Below, in pieces: positions 27,901-40,593 of a DNA stretch of 64,000 bases. Both the position numbers and the translations under genes were made by a program. Under the pieces are notes generated by a model. That model saw nothing but the letters and a program-made list of their open reading frames with translations, ran no database searches and was not told the DNA's origin. The stretch covers positions 70,693 through 134,692 of the forward strand of contig VWYX01000792.1 of the NCBI GenBank assembly GCA_013396525.1. The letters are read 5' to 3'. Numbering within the stretch: position 1 is the first letter of the stretch; each line of letters opens with the position of its first letter. This stretch comes from Chaetorhynchus papuensis. Lineage: Eukaryota; Chordata; Aves; Passeriformes; Rhipiduridae.

Positions 27901-30832
27901 ATTGCAGGGAAAAATTCATATAAAATGAGTAGTCTTAACCAAAATATGAAGTAGTGTTAGAAAATGGCTTTTCATTTGTAGAAGTTTTTGACATTTAAGA
28001 AAATTGTTGTACACTTCTTCTTGTTGAAAAGTTGAAAAAGAAAATGGAGACATCCTCACTTGAAGTGAAATTCATCTGTCAAGCCTCTGTATCTGAACCT
28101 ATAGTAAAAAAAGAAAGAAAATGAGGTCATTGTGGGAGGACAGGTTAAGAGAAAAACATCTAATCTTGTACCAGGGTTTTCCAGACACCTTTTTCTTCCT
28201 ATGAGTTTTGCAGACAGAGTTTTGAACTGGGCTGAAATCCTAACCATTGCATTCGTGAACACTTGGAGTAGCTTCAGGTTCATAATTACTGTCTGTGCCT
28301 CTGAATTACTTTTGATCCCATCTTAACAAATTGCTGTCACCAGTTGAGTCAAATGCTCTAGTCCGGTTTTGTCATGCTACAGACACTTGATTCTCTGCAA
28401 ATTTTACAGCTACTTGCTTTTATATTTGGAGAAGTCTGCTAAATAAATGGCTGAAAAAGTATGAAGCCACTTGAACAAAATGCTGTGCCTGATACTACAG
28501 ACAGAGATATCATGTTGGGTTCTTAGTCCAGGACATGACAAAAAAAATATTTCTCCTGAATGGAGTAATATATCCAGGTGTTACTGAAATACTAAAAGCT
28601 TATCTATATAAATACTTATTCAGTAAGCACGTTGAGGACTGCCAGCTGTGCAGATTCGTCTGTGTTGGTGCAATTGATTATAAACATTTATCAATATTTA
28701 TTTTTGTCTTCATAGTTTGTGCACTGGAGGTTCTATTTCTTAAAGTCTAAACCATATGATTGGAAAAGAGCAATATATTCATGCTATTGAGTCTTTTTAA
28801 ACAGCTCTGGTTCATGAGTGACCTATTTTTGTGCTGTCTGCTTCCTTCCAAAGGTAGTTACCATCAGAAAGGAGTTTGAGGCGTCATGCAAAAATCTTGC
28901 CTAAGGTTTTCTGGTGGCTAGCACTAATTAGGAACATTCAGATAACTGGTATCAGTTGGAGGATGAAAGGTGGTGGAGGGCATTTTCAGTTTCTTGGTTC
29001 TCTGACACTGCTTTACCTTGCAGGGGAAAAAAATACAAAAACAACCTCCAGTGGATTTTTTCAGTAAGAGATTTATTTCAAAAGGGTTAAGCCATAGAGA
29101 GCAAGAATTTATTTGAATAGGGCTATGGTCTTTTTTTAGAAAGGGGGGGCAGTTTTTTGGGATAGAGCATAGCAATTGTGCTTGAGACTTTTCTTTATTC
29201 AGTGTACATTAAGAATCTTTGTATAAATGTAAAAAAACCTGATGTCTTGAAATCCATATAAGCAGATGCTTTTTTTAGTATTTTCTGTTGTAAACAAGCT
29301 CCTCTAGCAGTGTTGTAGTAACTGTTCACTCACTTCTTTGTAACATACTCTGTTAGAGATGATTCATCACAGAGCCTTATCGGGTTGTATTTTGGAACAG
29401 TAATTGTTTTGTATCCAATTTGTTAAAATTATAATTTGAGTAATAACACCCAGTTCAGTGGAAAACCTCAGCGGGAAATAATGCTAACTGCTCCTGCCAT
29501 TTGCCATCCATTTGCAAAGCTTTCAGTAAAATTAAGCTTTTCCCTGGTGTATTGACCAGGTAGTAAGAAAGAGGAGGCAGTGAAAAATGCAGGACCTGTG
29601 ATTGAAAAAGCCAGAAATGTACTGGGTGTTTTTTAAGAGAGAAATGCTCAAAGATAACTCACACAAAGGTTTATGACAGGGAGCTAGAGGGAAATTGTGG
29701 AAACTTCCTGCAGCAGCTGAAGTTACAGTAGCATAAGTATTTTTCCTGCCTAGGATTTTTATTAAGTCTGAAGAAATTAACAGCCCTTGGAGAAGCTGTT
29801 TTGAACTGGTTGGCTTGTGAAGATTACTGGGCAAAAGAACTGACTTCTGCCTAAAATGGCAAGTTCTGGTCTAGGAGACAGTTGTTTGTGCTAAGAATTG
29901 ACATGCAGTAGTGAGACAGTGAGCTGGGAATACAGCATGGACTAGTCTGAGATTCACAGCCAGGAGTGTAAAGGTGGTTGATATTTAAACCCTGTAACCC
30001 TTTATATAGTATGTTTTCTTTCTAAAAGCATTTTAAAAACCACTGTTTCATTGTAAGCTGTGAGGTCACTGGAGACCTCAACTTCCCCCCTTCTTCACCC
30101 TGGAGAGGCTTTGGTGGGTGCAGTTATGGATGCAAGGGCTCCTGGGAGGAGGGGCCATCAGAACAAGGAAGAGGGAATGGCTGCTGGCCAGAGCTTAAAG
30201 GAGCAGGGCAAGGGGATATGAAGGTCTCAGAGGTGCAGCTAACCTTGGGAAGGTGAAATAATTAAGAGTTGTACTGAATGTGTTTTGTTAAGCATGCACA
30301 TGCTCATCCAGGGAATTTTGCTGTCCCATCTGGGAACTATAAAGTTGATTAGCTGCTTCTAAAAGTCTTTTTAGAGCTGTACTTTTGGAAGTTACATAAT
30401 GGACATTCTAATGTAAAGTTCTTTAGGGTGTGAGCTGCCTGAGGAAAGCTGGGGAGATGTTTTCTTTCTGAGTTTCAAAGTGCTTAGAGGTTTTGGTGGG
30501 GTTTTTTGTTTGTTTTCTGGGTTGGGCTGGTTTTGGTTTGGTTTTTTTTTATGGCTTATTGTGGGAACAAAGTGTTGATTGGACCTGGCAATACAGATCT
30601 TATATCTCTAAATTTATGGTGACAGCAGATCACATGGGTCATGCTGGAGACAGAGATCCTTGTATCATTTTAAGTACAGCTTTATCGCTATTCCATAGTC
30701 CTATCTTTGGAAATCAGAAGTTATTTTCCATTTGAGAAGTTTTTGGAAAGAACTCAGGAACCATGGGATGCTTTAGTAAATTATGATTAAATTAGTATAA
30801 CAAGTAGTGTCTAATTTTTGAGTGGTTCTTGA

Positions 30833-30955
30833 ATGGCACTCTCTGTTTTGAAAGATCTGGATTATTGTCAGAAAAAACTGAGGCTGAAGGAGCAAGTTAA
30901 GGTGATACAAAAAATCAAAAAAATGGAAAAGCTCTTGGAAAACAAGCCAATGTGG
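30833..30955 (+). other. Weak candidate alternative first coding exon
   Basis: An ATG at 30833 opens 41 codons that end exactly in phase 0 at a donor-like TGG|GTGAGC (exon end 30955). That phase fits the 38988 MCC exon. The peptide is rich in Lys and Leu, with a weak heptad-like pattern (KDLDYCQKKLRLKEQ, then IQKIKKMEKLL), similar in style to the coiled coil that follows in MCC. A TGA immediately precedes the ATG in frame, so it would have to be a 5'-terminal exon. The lysine richness may only reflect AT-rich DNA, and no homology is recognised. Most likely chance. Confidence 0.12.
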
Positions 30956-31465
30956 GTGAGCTTACACCCTGTCTGGAGTGCTGCAGCCGGCACTAGACTG
31001 TGGGCCACTGCAATGCTAAATGCAAAGGATCAAGTGAGATGCATTCTTGGGGTTAGTTTTCCACATCTTTCATTCCTAAGGGAAAAATAGTGTGTCCATC
31101 ACCTCAATAAACTGGTAAAGAATAACGAAAAGGAGTTTAGCATCCTGAGATTTCAAGGGAAAAGGACCTGCACTGAACCCTGCTGTTTTTCTCCTCAGTT
31201 AATTTTCTCTTGTGATGTTGGGCAGAAGAGGAGATAGGAAAAAATAAGTCTGTTCCTCTTTCCATCAGTTCAGTGATAAAGAGATAATATGCCTTGCCTA
31301 AATTATGTTGAGAGTAAGTGTAGGGAAAGTAAGAAAGCTGAATGAGTTCACTGCAGTGGGATAAAATCATTCCAAGAATGGACCTAGGACCTAGCTAGGA
31401 CCCTTCCTATCTCATAATTTTGTAGTAACTAATTATTTTTATTTTTATTTAAAGAAAGGCTGTGA

Positions 31466-31696
31466 TTGCATTTGGTATGTTGGGAAATGAAGACAATATT
31501 TTGTTCTAAGCCTGGTCTCCCCACGACCCCATTTTCATACCCTGCATTACTGTTTCTTTGCTCCATCATTTGGAGTGGGAATAGCAGCAGGTTCCTCCTC
31601 TGGAAGGTAAAAGCAAGGCTGACCATTCCTGCAGCGTGTAAATTCCAGTTGAGTGGCCAGCAGTGTGGATATGTGGGCTGCCCTGCAGTGCCTCAG
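31466..31696 (+). other. Weak candidate alternative first coding exon
   Basis: An open frame from the ATG at 31466 reaches an excellent donor (CTCAG|GTAAGG, exon end 31696) after exactly 77 codons, in phase 0 and so compatible with the exon at 38988. The predicted peptide has a hydrophobic middle and no recognisable domain. No conservation evidence is available; the strong donor alone makes it worth testing. Confidence 0.1.
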
Positions 31697-34600
31697 GTAA
31701 GGTTCTTAAGAATCCCAAACAAGTGAACTTCCCAACCTATAGTTATTTCGTACAGTCCCCAGATTCAGGTGTTTGTCTCCTTTTACTATTTTTAGGTCTC
31801 AGTATTTGGCTTTTCTTCTCATGTCACCTAAAATTTTCTTTTCTGTGATAGTGTAAACATCTGTTTTAATAGAAGTAGAGCCATTAGTCTAGGCCTTGGG
31901 CATACTCAGAAGTACAATTAGCACCATGGTCCATTCATCAAGTGTGAATTACCAAATGAATTTTTCCGAGGAAAATCTTCCATGATTACATTTTTTTTTC
32001 CTTTAATACTTTCTAAAACTGATCCTGCTCACCAGAATAGCATTAGTTTACCTCTTCTGTGTATCTTTTAAACAATCTTTAGTGTATTTTCTTTATGAAA
32101 CTTTTTTTTGCTTTGATTAAGTTGGAATAGTTTTTTGGTTTGTTTTAAGAAATAGTTCAAAATATTCACAAATGCCTGCAAATGTTAATTTTCAGTTAAA
32201 AAAAAAAACCAGGCAACTTCAGTTGAAATTGTTTATAAATATTACAAACAGATTGAAAACATCTTCTGCAGATTTTTCAAATTAAAGCTGTGTCTTACAA
32301 AAATTTATTCTTTGTTTTTCTAGAATTTGAATGGCTCCATCCTGGCTAGTGTTGGCACATTATTTATTTACTATTGCACAAGAATATGAAGTAACTGTCT
32401 AATGTTTAATATGACAATAATTGCTTCAGAAGCACAGTCACAAAATGTCCATTTTGCATGTCACTTTGAAAATGTGTAAACTTTTTATTAATACGTAAAA
32501 GTTGTTTCAGACATAAAGTTTTAGGGCATATTTGTAGGCATTTCCAGCAATTCAGTGTTACCACTTTTTTAGTCATTTTGATTTTGCCTTGGGTAATTAC
32601 TTACAAGGCTGTTGACTGTGGTGTTTCAGGGCTGTGCTCTGGAGATCATACAGCTGAAAATGTTTGGGGAATATCAATCTCTCATGTCACTGCTTCTGGG
32701 ATATGGTTGTTCTTTTATGGTTTTCCCTTCTATTTTGTTGGTAAATTCACAGAAACAGAGTTTGATTACATTTATTTCATCACTTGGACCATAAAAAATG
32801 CACCTTTTATGGACCGTGGCTAGGAGCAGGTGGCATGAAAATTGTGTAGGACAAAGAAGAAAAATGGTTCAGAGTAGCTACACGTTTATATAGCAATCAC
32901 TTTAAGTACGTGTTGTTTGCAAGTAGTGCTGATCTGTGCTCCTGATAAAGTGTAAACTTGACAACGCCTTGGAGTTTTATCTGTAACAAATGTCTGTAAC
33001 ATGAGTTTCATATCTTTAACTTCTCAGAAAGATTTTTAAGCTTCGTCTCGACTTCTGTTTCATTTTGTTTGGGTTTTTTTCCTGGTTATGTGAACCAGTG
33101 CTGTGATTTCTTTCACACTTACAGTTCCGTGTAGTTTTTTCCTCTGTACCTTGTTCACATGTCTTCAGTATATCTGCCACGCCTTAGCATGAAAGGTTCT
33201 CATTCACCTCAGCAGATAAGTGCCAGCCTCATCTGTGCCTTCCCTGGACCAGCCCCGATACTGTTCTGTACTGCCATTTATGAAAGTTAGCAATCCACAG
33301 CACAACTACAGCCCTGAGATTGCTGAAGGGTTTATTGTTCTGCATCTTAAGATGTGTTTTTCACTGTGAACTTACATTACCAGCCTTTTCATTCCTTGAC
33401 TGCAATCCCTCTTTTCCTTGAAGAAGAAAGGTGTCAGAAAATACAGTGGGTAAACACTTGCTGTTTTGCCCATTCTGCACTGTTAGCTGGAGTTCTGACT
33501 TTATTTTCCATGTTGTCCTCTACACCTACCATCTCTCATGTTACAAAGCAGCTTGGGTTTTCAAATCCAGTGTGGTGTCCAGTGTAATTTGATAACAAAA
33601 AAATGGGAAAGTTTTCAGAGAAGGGGCAACATTTTAAATATTTAATCAGATGTTTTTATGTATACTACCTGTCATTAAACTAAGTAGTTGCAATACATAG
33701 AAAATGTCCATGCTGTGGATTAATTGCATTAAACTATGCCAAATGCCAGTGGGAAATTAAAAAAAGAGGAGAGAATGTCAGAGCCCAGGACTCTCTGACC
33801 GGGTTCTTTTAGACAGTCCACATGTGGAAGGTGTGATGTCTAACATCAGATTGATTTATTTGAAGGTAGGTGACAATACGTGGGATTTCTGTTTTAGCAT
33901 CATGACACAAAACACAATGATAACACGATACAGATACAAGTCACGCACAGCAGAAGAGAGCAATTGCAGTGCACAGCTCAATCACAGCACCAGCGTGGTT
34001 CCCAGCCTCTCTCTAATGTAATCGCCATCACCACCCTGGGCATCCCTGGCCTTGCCAGGAATAAATGTGTGAATTGAAACTGGCTCAAGCTCATCACTCT
34101 CTCTGAAATTCTGTCAGTTGATTATGTTTTTATGGTTTTTATTTTGGGCTGAGCCACGTATGCACGTACCCCACACTGGGCTGGCTAACTCAGGGAGACA
34201 TTCGCACTTTTAATGAGTTTGGGGACAAATACACACCAGCTGATTCTCTCAGCTGGTGATAGTTGTTTATCTAAAGCAGAACCCACCCTCAGGTCCTCTT
34301 GGTGTTGAGATCAAGTCAGCTTTTTTGCAACAGCTGTGATCAGTCCCACCCAGACACATTCTTCCTGAGCTTCACGGACACATCACCCTGGCCCATCTCT
34401 GATCCTTCTCCCATGGTAGGGCTTTACTGATCAGCCACAGAGGACACACAGAGAACAAATAAGTTGGTTTTTGCTGTTTGGCTGCTTTATATTGGTATAT
34501 AGTTTGGTGTGATTTTATGGCTCCCTGGTTATGTTACAGATTACCTTTCTGAACATCTGTTCCCAAACTGGTGTGCAGCAGTACTGTAGCTGAGGAATAC

Positions 34601-37600
34601 AGGAAACAAGAGGAGAAAGATAAGATTAGTACTGCAGTTTCACAGAGAATTATGTGCATAGTTCCTTTTTGTAATTTCTCAAATATAGCAAACATGTGCA
34701 GTGAGTACAACTGGTTTTAGCAATATGGTTTAATTAGCCTGGTTCCAGGCTGAGGGAATGAAAAATGTGAATCAGATTTAGTGGTGAGGATCACATTTCA
34801 CAGTGGCTGGGAAAAATGCTGAGTATAATAGTAATTTCATTGCTTTTCAGGGCTTTAACCTTACTTTTTCAGCACCCTCCTTCATTGCCCTTTGTGTCTT
34901 TCTCTTGGTTTGTTCTTGGCCTCAGAACACTTCCAGCAGTGTGTACAACAGTACAGTAGTCACCTGCTTCCTTGGCATTCATCTTACTATCCTATCCCAA
35001 CGTCTGTATTTGTTTCCCACAAAATTCTTCAGAAAACCAACCGCCCACATATGTTGTTCCTAATTGTACCTGCATAGAATATTTCACAGCACCAAAAGCA
35101 GTCTTCAAAGCACAGTGCAAAATATGCATCACAAATCACTTTTGCAGTATTGTATGAAATGCTACTAGAAGCAGGTAGATAATGAGGAAGAAACTGCACT
35201 CACAAAGGAGGCTTGATCAGCGGTCAGGAAGTTGCTTTTCATAAGCTGGTTCTTATGTTTTTATAATTATAGTGCCTTTAAAAACTTAGCTGTACACTGG
35301 TTTGCATTTTAACAAGAGCATATTGTGCTGTTTGTTATTTTATATTAATAAGCTCTTACAATAATAATAAATAATTGTTATTGTATATTTAAAATATAAA
35401 AACCTGACAGGATAATATTGGGTATAACATGTGGTGTGTATACATTTCAATAAACAACCTGCTGTTGTTACTGCAATAAAAATTCAAGGAAATTGTAGCT
35501 TCTAAGTTAAGATAGGTAATTAATTTTTTATTTATACTGTGCATCTAATGTATTTTCTAATTTTCTTGGATGATGGTAGAGAAGCAAATTGGTTGGCTAG
35601 TCTGATCCTTATGTTTGTTCTCACATGTTGACCGTGTGTGTCCTGTTGGATAGTTTGGGTGCATCAGCATCACAACAGTGGCTTCTTTCTTGATGGAATT
35701 CAAGTAGCTGTATTGGATCGATATAAAGTTTATGAATAATACAGGCTTTGTCAGTTGACTGTTTTCTCTGTATGAACTAGGTCTCTGTGCAGTCTGTTGC
35801 TTAAAGGTTCAGACCAATGTCTTGTACAAGCAGAAATCTTTGTGCTGTCTGTGATAATTTTGGACACTGCTGAGTTTTTGATCTGTTTCATAATCTTGTG
35901 TCATTTAAGAGGCAGCCCACCTTGAACTATAAAAGTCTGGTATGAATGTTAGTCATAGTGTTTCTGCCTTATCTGCCACTGTTTGCTGAGGAGAGAAAAA
36001 CAGTATGCCATGTGTTTTCTCTCTTTCCCCCATTCTCTCTTTGTCATTTGTCACCATCCTGTAGCAGTTCAGTGCTGCAGTTGCAGTTGTGGGTGACTTA
36101 ACTAGTTGAGATTTTTAAATGGAGTCTTTCCCACTTTAATAGTTTGGATTTTTAAACTTGACTTTTAAACATGAACTTCCCCCTCCCCCCCCAATGACTT
36201 CTGCATGGACTGTAGCTCTTTGCTCAGATGTTTCCTTTTTTGAGTTACAGCAACATCCAAAGATCCGTGTTCCAGTTCCCGCCTGCCTTGAGATAAACAA
36301 GCACGCTAGGAGGCATGGTCTGTGGGAACACTCACACCTTAATGGAAAGTGCAGCAATAGTTTCTAACACCTTTTAATGAACTGAGGAGGAGAGCTCCAC
36401 CAAGAATACACAGCTACACTGGCTGTGTTAACCTTATGTATTGCAGTAGTAGCTGGAAACATTGCTTGCACTTCACACTAGAGTATCACAAGCAGCCCTC
36501 CTCTGTTATGATAGCTGCCTTTTGCCTAGTCTGCCCTTTCAGTAAATTTCTTTTTTTTATTTATTCTTTTATTAGCAGTTGGAAACCAAAACAGTCCGAT
36601 TAATGCAAGGATAATTTTGGGTGGTGAAAGACGCAACAAGCTTTCCTTGTTATTAATAAAGCCATCCTTTGGTTGCTTGGACAAGAGAGAAGCTGTATGG
36701 GACACATAGGTGGATGTAGGATCCCCATGCTTGGCAGGGGCTGCCAGGCCAGGCAGCAGGGTTGCTGTAAAACCAGGCACCATTCATGTTGTTTCTTACC
36801 CAGCTTGCAGTGTGCTAGGGGACATGAAGAACAGCTGAGCTGACTGCAGAGGGTGAAGAGGGCAAAGACAAATCCATTGGAAGTCTGCCTCGTTAGTTCC
36901 ACTGTTCAGAGAACAAGTTGTTTTTCATTGAGATTTTCAAATTAATGGTGTCCTTTTATATTACGAGGCCATGTGTATGGGCATTATTAGTGTTGAATTT
37001 AATTAAAACCACAGCTGGTGATCATTTAATTACAATGTATGAAAGGGAATGATACTTGACTATGTAGCATTGTTTTATTCAGTTTGGAGAATTATAGCCA
37101 TTTTTCATATTCTGTTTGAAAGTTGTGGTGAAGGATGCACATTCTGGTGAACAAACTTGTGAACTTTGTTGCGACAATTCCGCTCTGTTATGGGAATAAG
37201 GTGAAACAGTGGCTTAAAAGTTCACCAGCTTTCCTGCAAATTGGAAGTGAGTTATGAACAGATTGGTACAATTGGTCTGGTTCTTTTTTCTGCACACTGT
37301 AAATTCAGTGTATAGTTTCCTGTGGTAGGAAGGAAGGCCTTCTGCTGAAGGCCAAAAATACTTAAAGGTATTCAGAATGTTTCTGGGTTTTAAGAGTTTT
37401 CAGTGTATATACTTTATAGAAGCTCTGTAGGATATGCCCATAGCAAGCCAGAATTACCATGTTTTTACATGAAAAATTGAGGCTGCTTTGAGAATCTTAA
37501 ATGTTCTGCAACATATAGCTGAGCATGTGTTTGTTTGTACTGAAACAAATAACTGCATGTGTGTAAGGTATTTTTGTAGCAGACATAATAAAAAAATACT

Positions 37601-38987
37601 GTTAACTCACAAATGAGGATGCCCAGGGAATAACTAGTTAAACAGCATTTAAAGAGGCAGAATTCACATCCAAATATCTTTTTAAAATTATCTTTTCTGT
37701 CTTGAAGGCAGAGTTTTTTTCATTAACAATGGGAATACTGTATGTGAAGAAGCTGTTGCCAAATGATCTGGTCTCTGCTGCCAGGCAGCTGCTCTCATAC
37801 ATCACTATGGGAAAATAGCTATGATTTTGCTGGCTTCCAGTATAGTAAAGGTAGAATTTATATCAAAATAGGACTCATTAGCTGAGTCATTGTAAATGAA
37901 ACAAGAAAAATAATTTTTAGGTGACCCACCCAATAGAATATCAGTGAGGGACTGAAAGTGGGTGGAGGATTAGAAGCAGGGTTTTTATTTCAGCCTGAAT
38001 CTTGGCAGCAGAGCAGTGTTTGCTGTGTTGCTTGGTCTAGTGTGAAAGATCACTTCTGTTTTCATACCCAGTATAACTTGAAGCTGTTTCTTTACTACTA
38101 CAAAGAAAGACTTCAGTGCTAGTGGCTAGTTTTCCTCCTGGACTTTCCAGTTGCAGTTGTCAATACTTAGTGTTGAATTCTGGCTGATGCCTTTAGTGAA
38201 ACAATGAATGGGATATTTAAGGACAAGAAGAGAGTGTGAAAAATTAAAATTCTTTTAAGAACTGTTCTTGGTTTCTAAGTTGTGTAGCTAACCTAATTTC
38301 AATGTTGTGAGTTATCCTAGCCTGATAGATATTTCCACATGCTGTCAGTTAAGTGTAGAAAGTATCTTTCATCAAAAGGATCTACTACAGAAAGAAAAAC
38401 AGTTCAGGTTCTTCATGTGTGGGTTAGTAGATAAGAATCACTGAAACTCACTGGTGTGGGACTGAGGAGAACAACAACTGCAGAAGAGTAGCTCATGGTG
38501 GAGTAAGCATTGGTTGCAAAATAAAACCAAATCCTCTGCATGGAATTATCCACTTTCACCAAACTGATAACCTCTATATGTCTAAAGGCATCAAAACAGG
38601 ATACACCTCATTCTGTAGTGCAAATCTTAGTCAGCATTTAATGTAAAGTTTTATAGAGCAAGACTCAAACTACCTCTTAATAAACTGGTGTTAAAACTAG
38701 TCTACACATTTCTAGCTGAATTATTCCTCATTGTATTTATCCTTATAAAGGATATGGTGAAGAAATGTGTGTGCTGCCTGGAGACAAAAATTCCGTGTTA
38801 AAATTATTAGTTGAGTTATTAGTTGCATGTGGATTTCTTTTAGACTTCGTTCTACTAACATTCCTATTAACTACTACAGAAATCCAGCATTACTATAGCT
38901 GCTGTCTAATACTGTCTCTTCTCTGAAACATTAGTGCTACATGGCTTGTGAGTTAGTTAATTTGTTTCTTTCCTTTTTGTCTTCCAG

Positions 38988-39101
38988 CTTCATTTAGCAG
39001 CCCTGGCTTCATTAAAGGGAGACATCGTGGAGCTTAATAAGCGTCTACAACAAACAGAGAAGGAGCGTGACCTGTTGGAAAAGAAATTGGCAAAAGCACA
39101 G
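38988..39101 (+). CDS. MCC: MCC coding exon (first recognised), coiled coil start
   Basis: This exon encodes 38 residues, beginning LHLAALASLKGDIVELNKRL and continuing through QQTEKERDLLEKKLAKAQ. It matches the N-terminal region of human MCC from about residue 20 of the short isoform with only one or two differences (for example LHLAAL for LHSAAL, and K for R in QQTEKE). The acceptor is TTTTTGTCTTCCAG and the donor CAG|GTGGGC; both edges are phase 0. MCC is a cytoplasmic and membrane-associated coiled-coil scaffold reported to restrain Wnt/beta-catenin signalling and G1-S progression and to bind the polarity protein Scribble through its C-terminal PDZ ligand. The leucine spacing marks the start of a long coiled coil. 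There is no start codon in this exon, so an upstream coding exon is required. Confidence 0.96.
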
Positions 39102-39799
39102 GTGGGCAATAGTAGTAGGACCATCTGAAGATGGTCCTTGGTTCTGTGTAGTCCATGTTCCTCAGAGAGAGAATAAAATAACAATGTCACAAGTAAAAAG
39201 AATTTTAAGACTACAAGACACATAGTTGCTGTGGGTTATGCCTTTTATGTGTTGAAAACATTCTTCTAAAAAAAGCCCCTCAGAATTAATTAGATTAATT
39301 TTGTTTTGAAGTCAATATAAGCAACAAGTGCTTTGAAATATTGTAGAATATAAGAATTACAGCATGCTCTCAGTGAATTGGGTAACTGGTTGCACTCCTG
39401 GGTCATATTTAAACACAGCACAAATTAACGGTGATCAAAAGTTATTGCCAATTTTCAGTGCTTTGATGTTATGTAAGAAATTACTTGTGATCTTAGTCTA
39501 GCTTCCAGTAAGCCAGCTGCAATTGCAGAAAACACAGCCAGTGGAAAGCCAAGGGGTTAAACAAGAATAAGGTCACAACTCTGATGGTCTTACAGAGAGG
39601 CAAATGCAAACACGGAAAATTGAACTGTTGTTCTTAATATTTCTCTCTTCTATAAAAAGCCTTTGTTTTCAGATACTGTCATTGTATCAAATACCTTTTA
39701 TAAGTAGTTAACATTTGAAAACAAATTCAAAATACTTGGCTAGAGATAATCAAAGCAATTTGGCCTGTAAAGTATGGCACCTTATTTGTTACTCAGAGA

Positions 39800-39921
39800 A
39801 GTTGTAGAATCTCCAACCTTGGAAGTACTCAAGGCACCTGGACCTGATCTGGAGTTGGATAAGGGACTGAGTGAGTAACTTCCAGTGGTCCCTGTCAGCC
39901 TTGGCCATTCTGTGATTTTGC
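39800..39921 (+). mobile_element. CR1 LINE 3' fragment, sense
   Basis: 'tgtagaatctccaaccttgg' followed by 'aagtactcaaggcacctgg', then a 'cagtggtccctgtcagcctt' block and terminal 'ggccattctgtgatttt', matches the order of the final ~120 bases of bird CR1 LINEs in sense orientation. It is 5'-truncated, as usual for CR1. Confidence 0.8.
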
Positions 39922-40565
39922 AGATTTAGAATTTTCAATATTTAGTGCATTTTGATGAGACCTTTTATCTGTGTTACTTAAATTCAAGCCAAATGTAGAA
40001 GTATTTAAGCAGTCTCGATTTTCAGGCTCTTACTTCAGTCCTCCCTTATTTTGGCCTTTGCCTGAATTCCCTAATGTTTTTTTCAGCTGCCTTTAAGATT
40101 TGTGGGCGTGTAAATGATACTGTTATTGCAGACCATCAATGTAACATCCAGAAATAAAAAACACTTCCGTGTTTTTATTCCTCTCAATATGTGAGCCAGA
40201 GCCGTGCTAGGAGTTAAAATGGTTAAAAAATCAGCTATAATCCTGAGAGCCTTTTCTAATTTCTGTGGCATTCTTGGGATAGAATCCTCTTTCTGACTTA
40301 CATTTTGATATGAGGCTGCATTTGACAGTCATTAAACTCTCAGATGGATTCACTGTATGCAAATGATCCACATCATACTGCACTGACTTTGTTGTTATTT
40401 ATAACTCTGGAGGGTCTGGTGCTAACCACAGGTTTTTGTTAATGGTGGGTTTTTTGTTTTTTTTTTTTTTCTGGGTCTTCATTTAAAAATACACATATTA
40501 TCTCAGCCAGTGAAGAGTGCCTTGTAGGTGCTCCCATACAGTGGAAAATCCACATTGCTGGTGAC

Positions 40566-40593
40566 TGGGATTAAGGATCGGTCCTTAATCCCA
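40566..40593. repeat. Perfect 12-bp inverted repeat, TCGG loop
   Basis: TGGGATTAAGGA (40566-40577), loop TCGG (40578-40581), then TCCTTAATCCCA (40582-40593). Both arms pair without mismatch. No flanking duplication or transposon family is recognised. Confidence 0.88.

Larger units (their letters stand above)
13092..38987 (+). other. MCC: Large intron-like stretch before the first recognised MCC exon
   Basis: About 26 kb without a recognisable conserved exon. It contains a CR1 fragment at 19757-19883, a perfect hairpin at 24939-24964, and several poly-A/poly-T runs. The exon that should carry the MCC start codon (about 19 residues precede the 38988 exon in the short human isoform) ought to lie here or further upstream, but I could not find a match. 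Two open segments beginning with ATG and ending in phase 0 at donor-like sites (30833-30955 and 31466-31696) are listed separately as weak candidates. The longest open frame, 16134-16679, starts with GTG and looks like chance. Confidence 0.55.
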
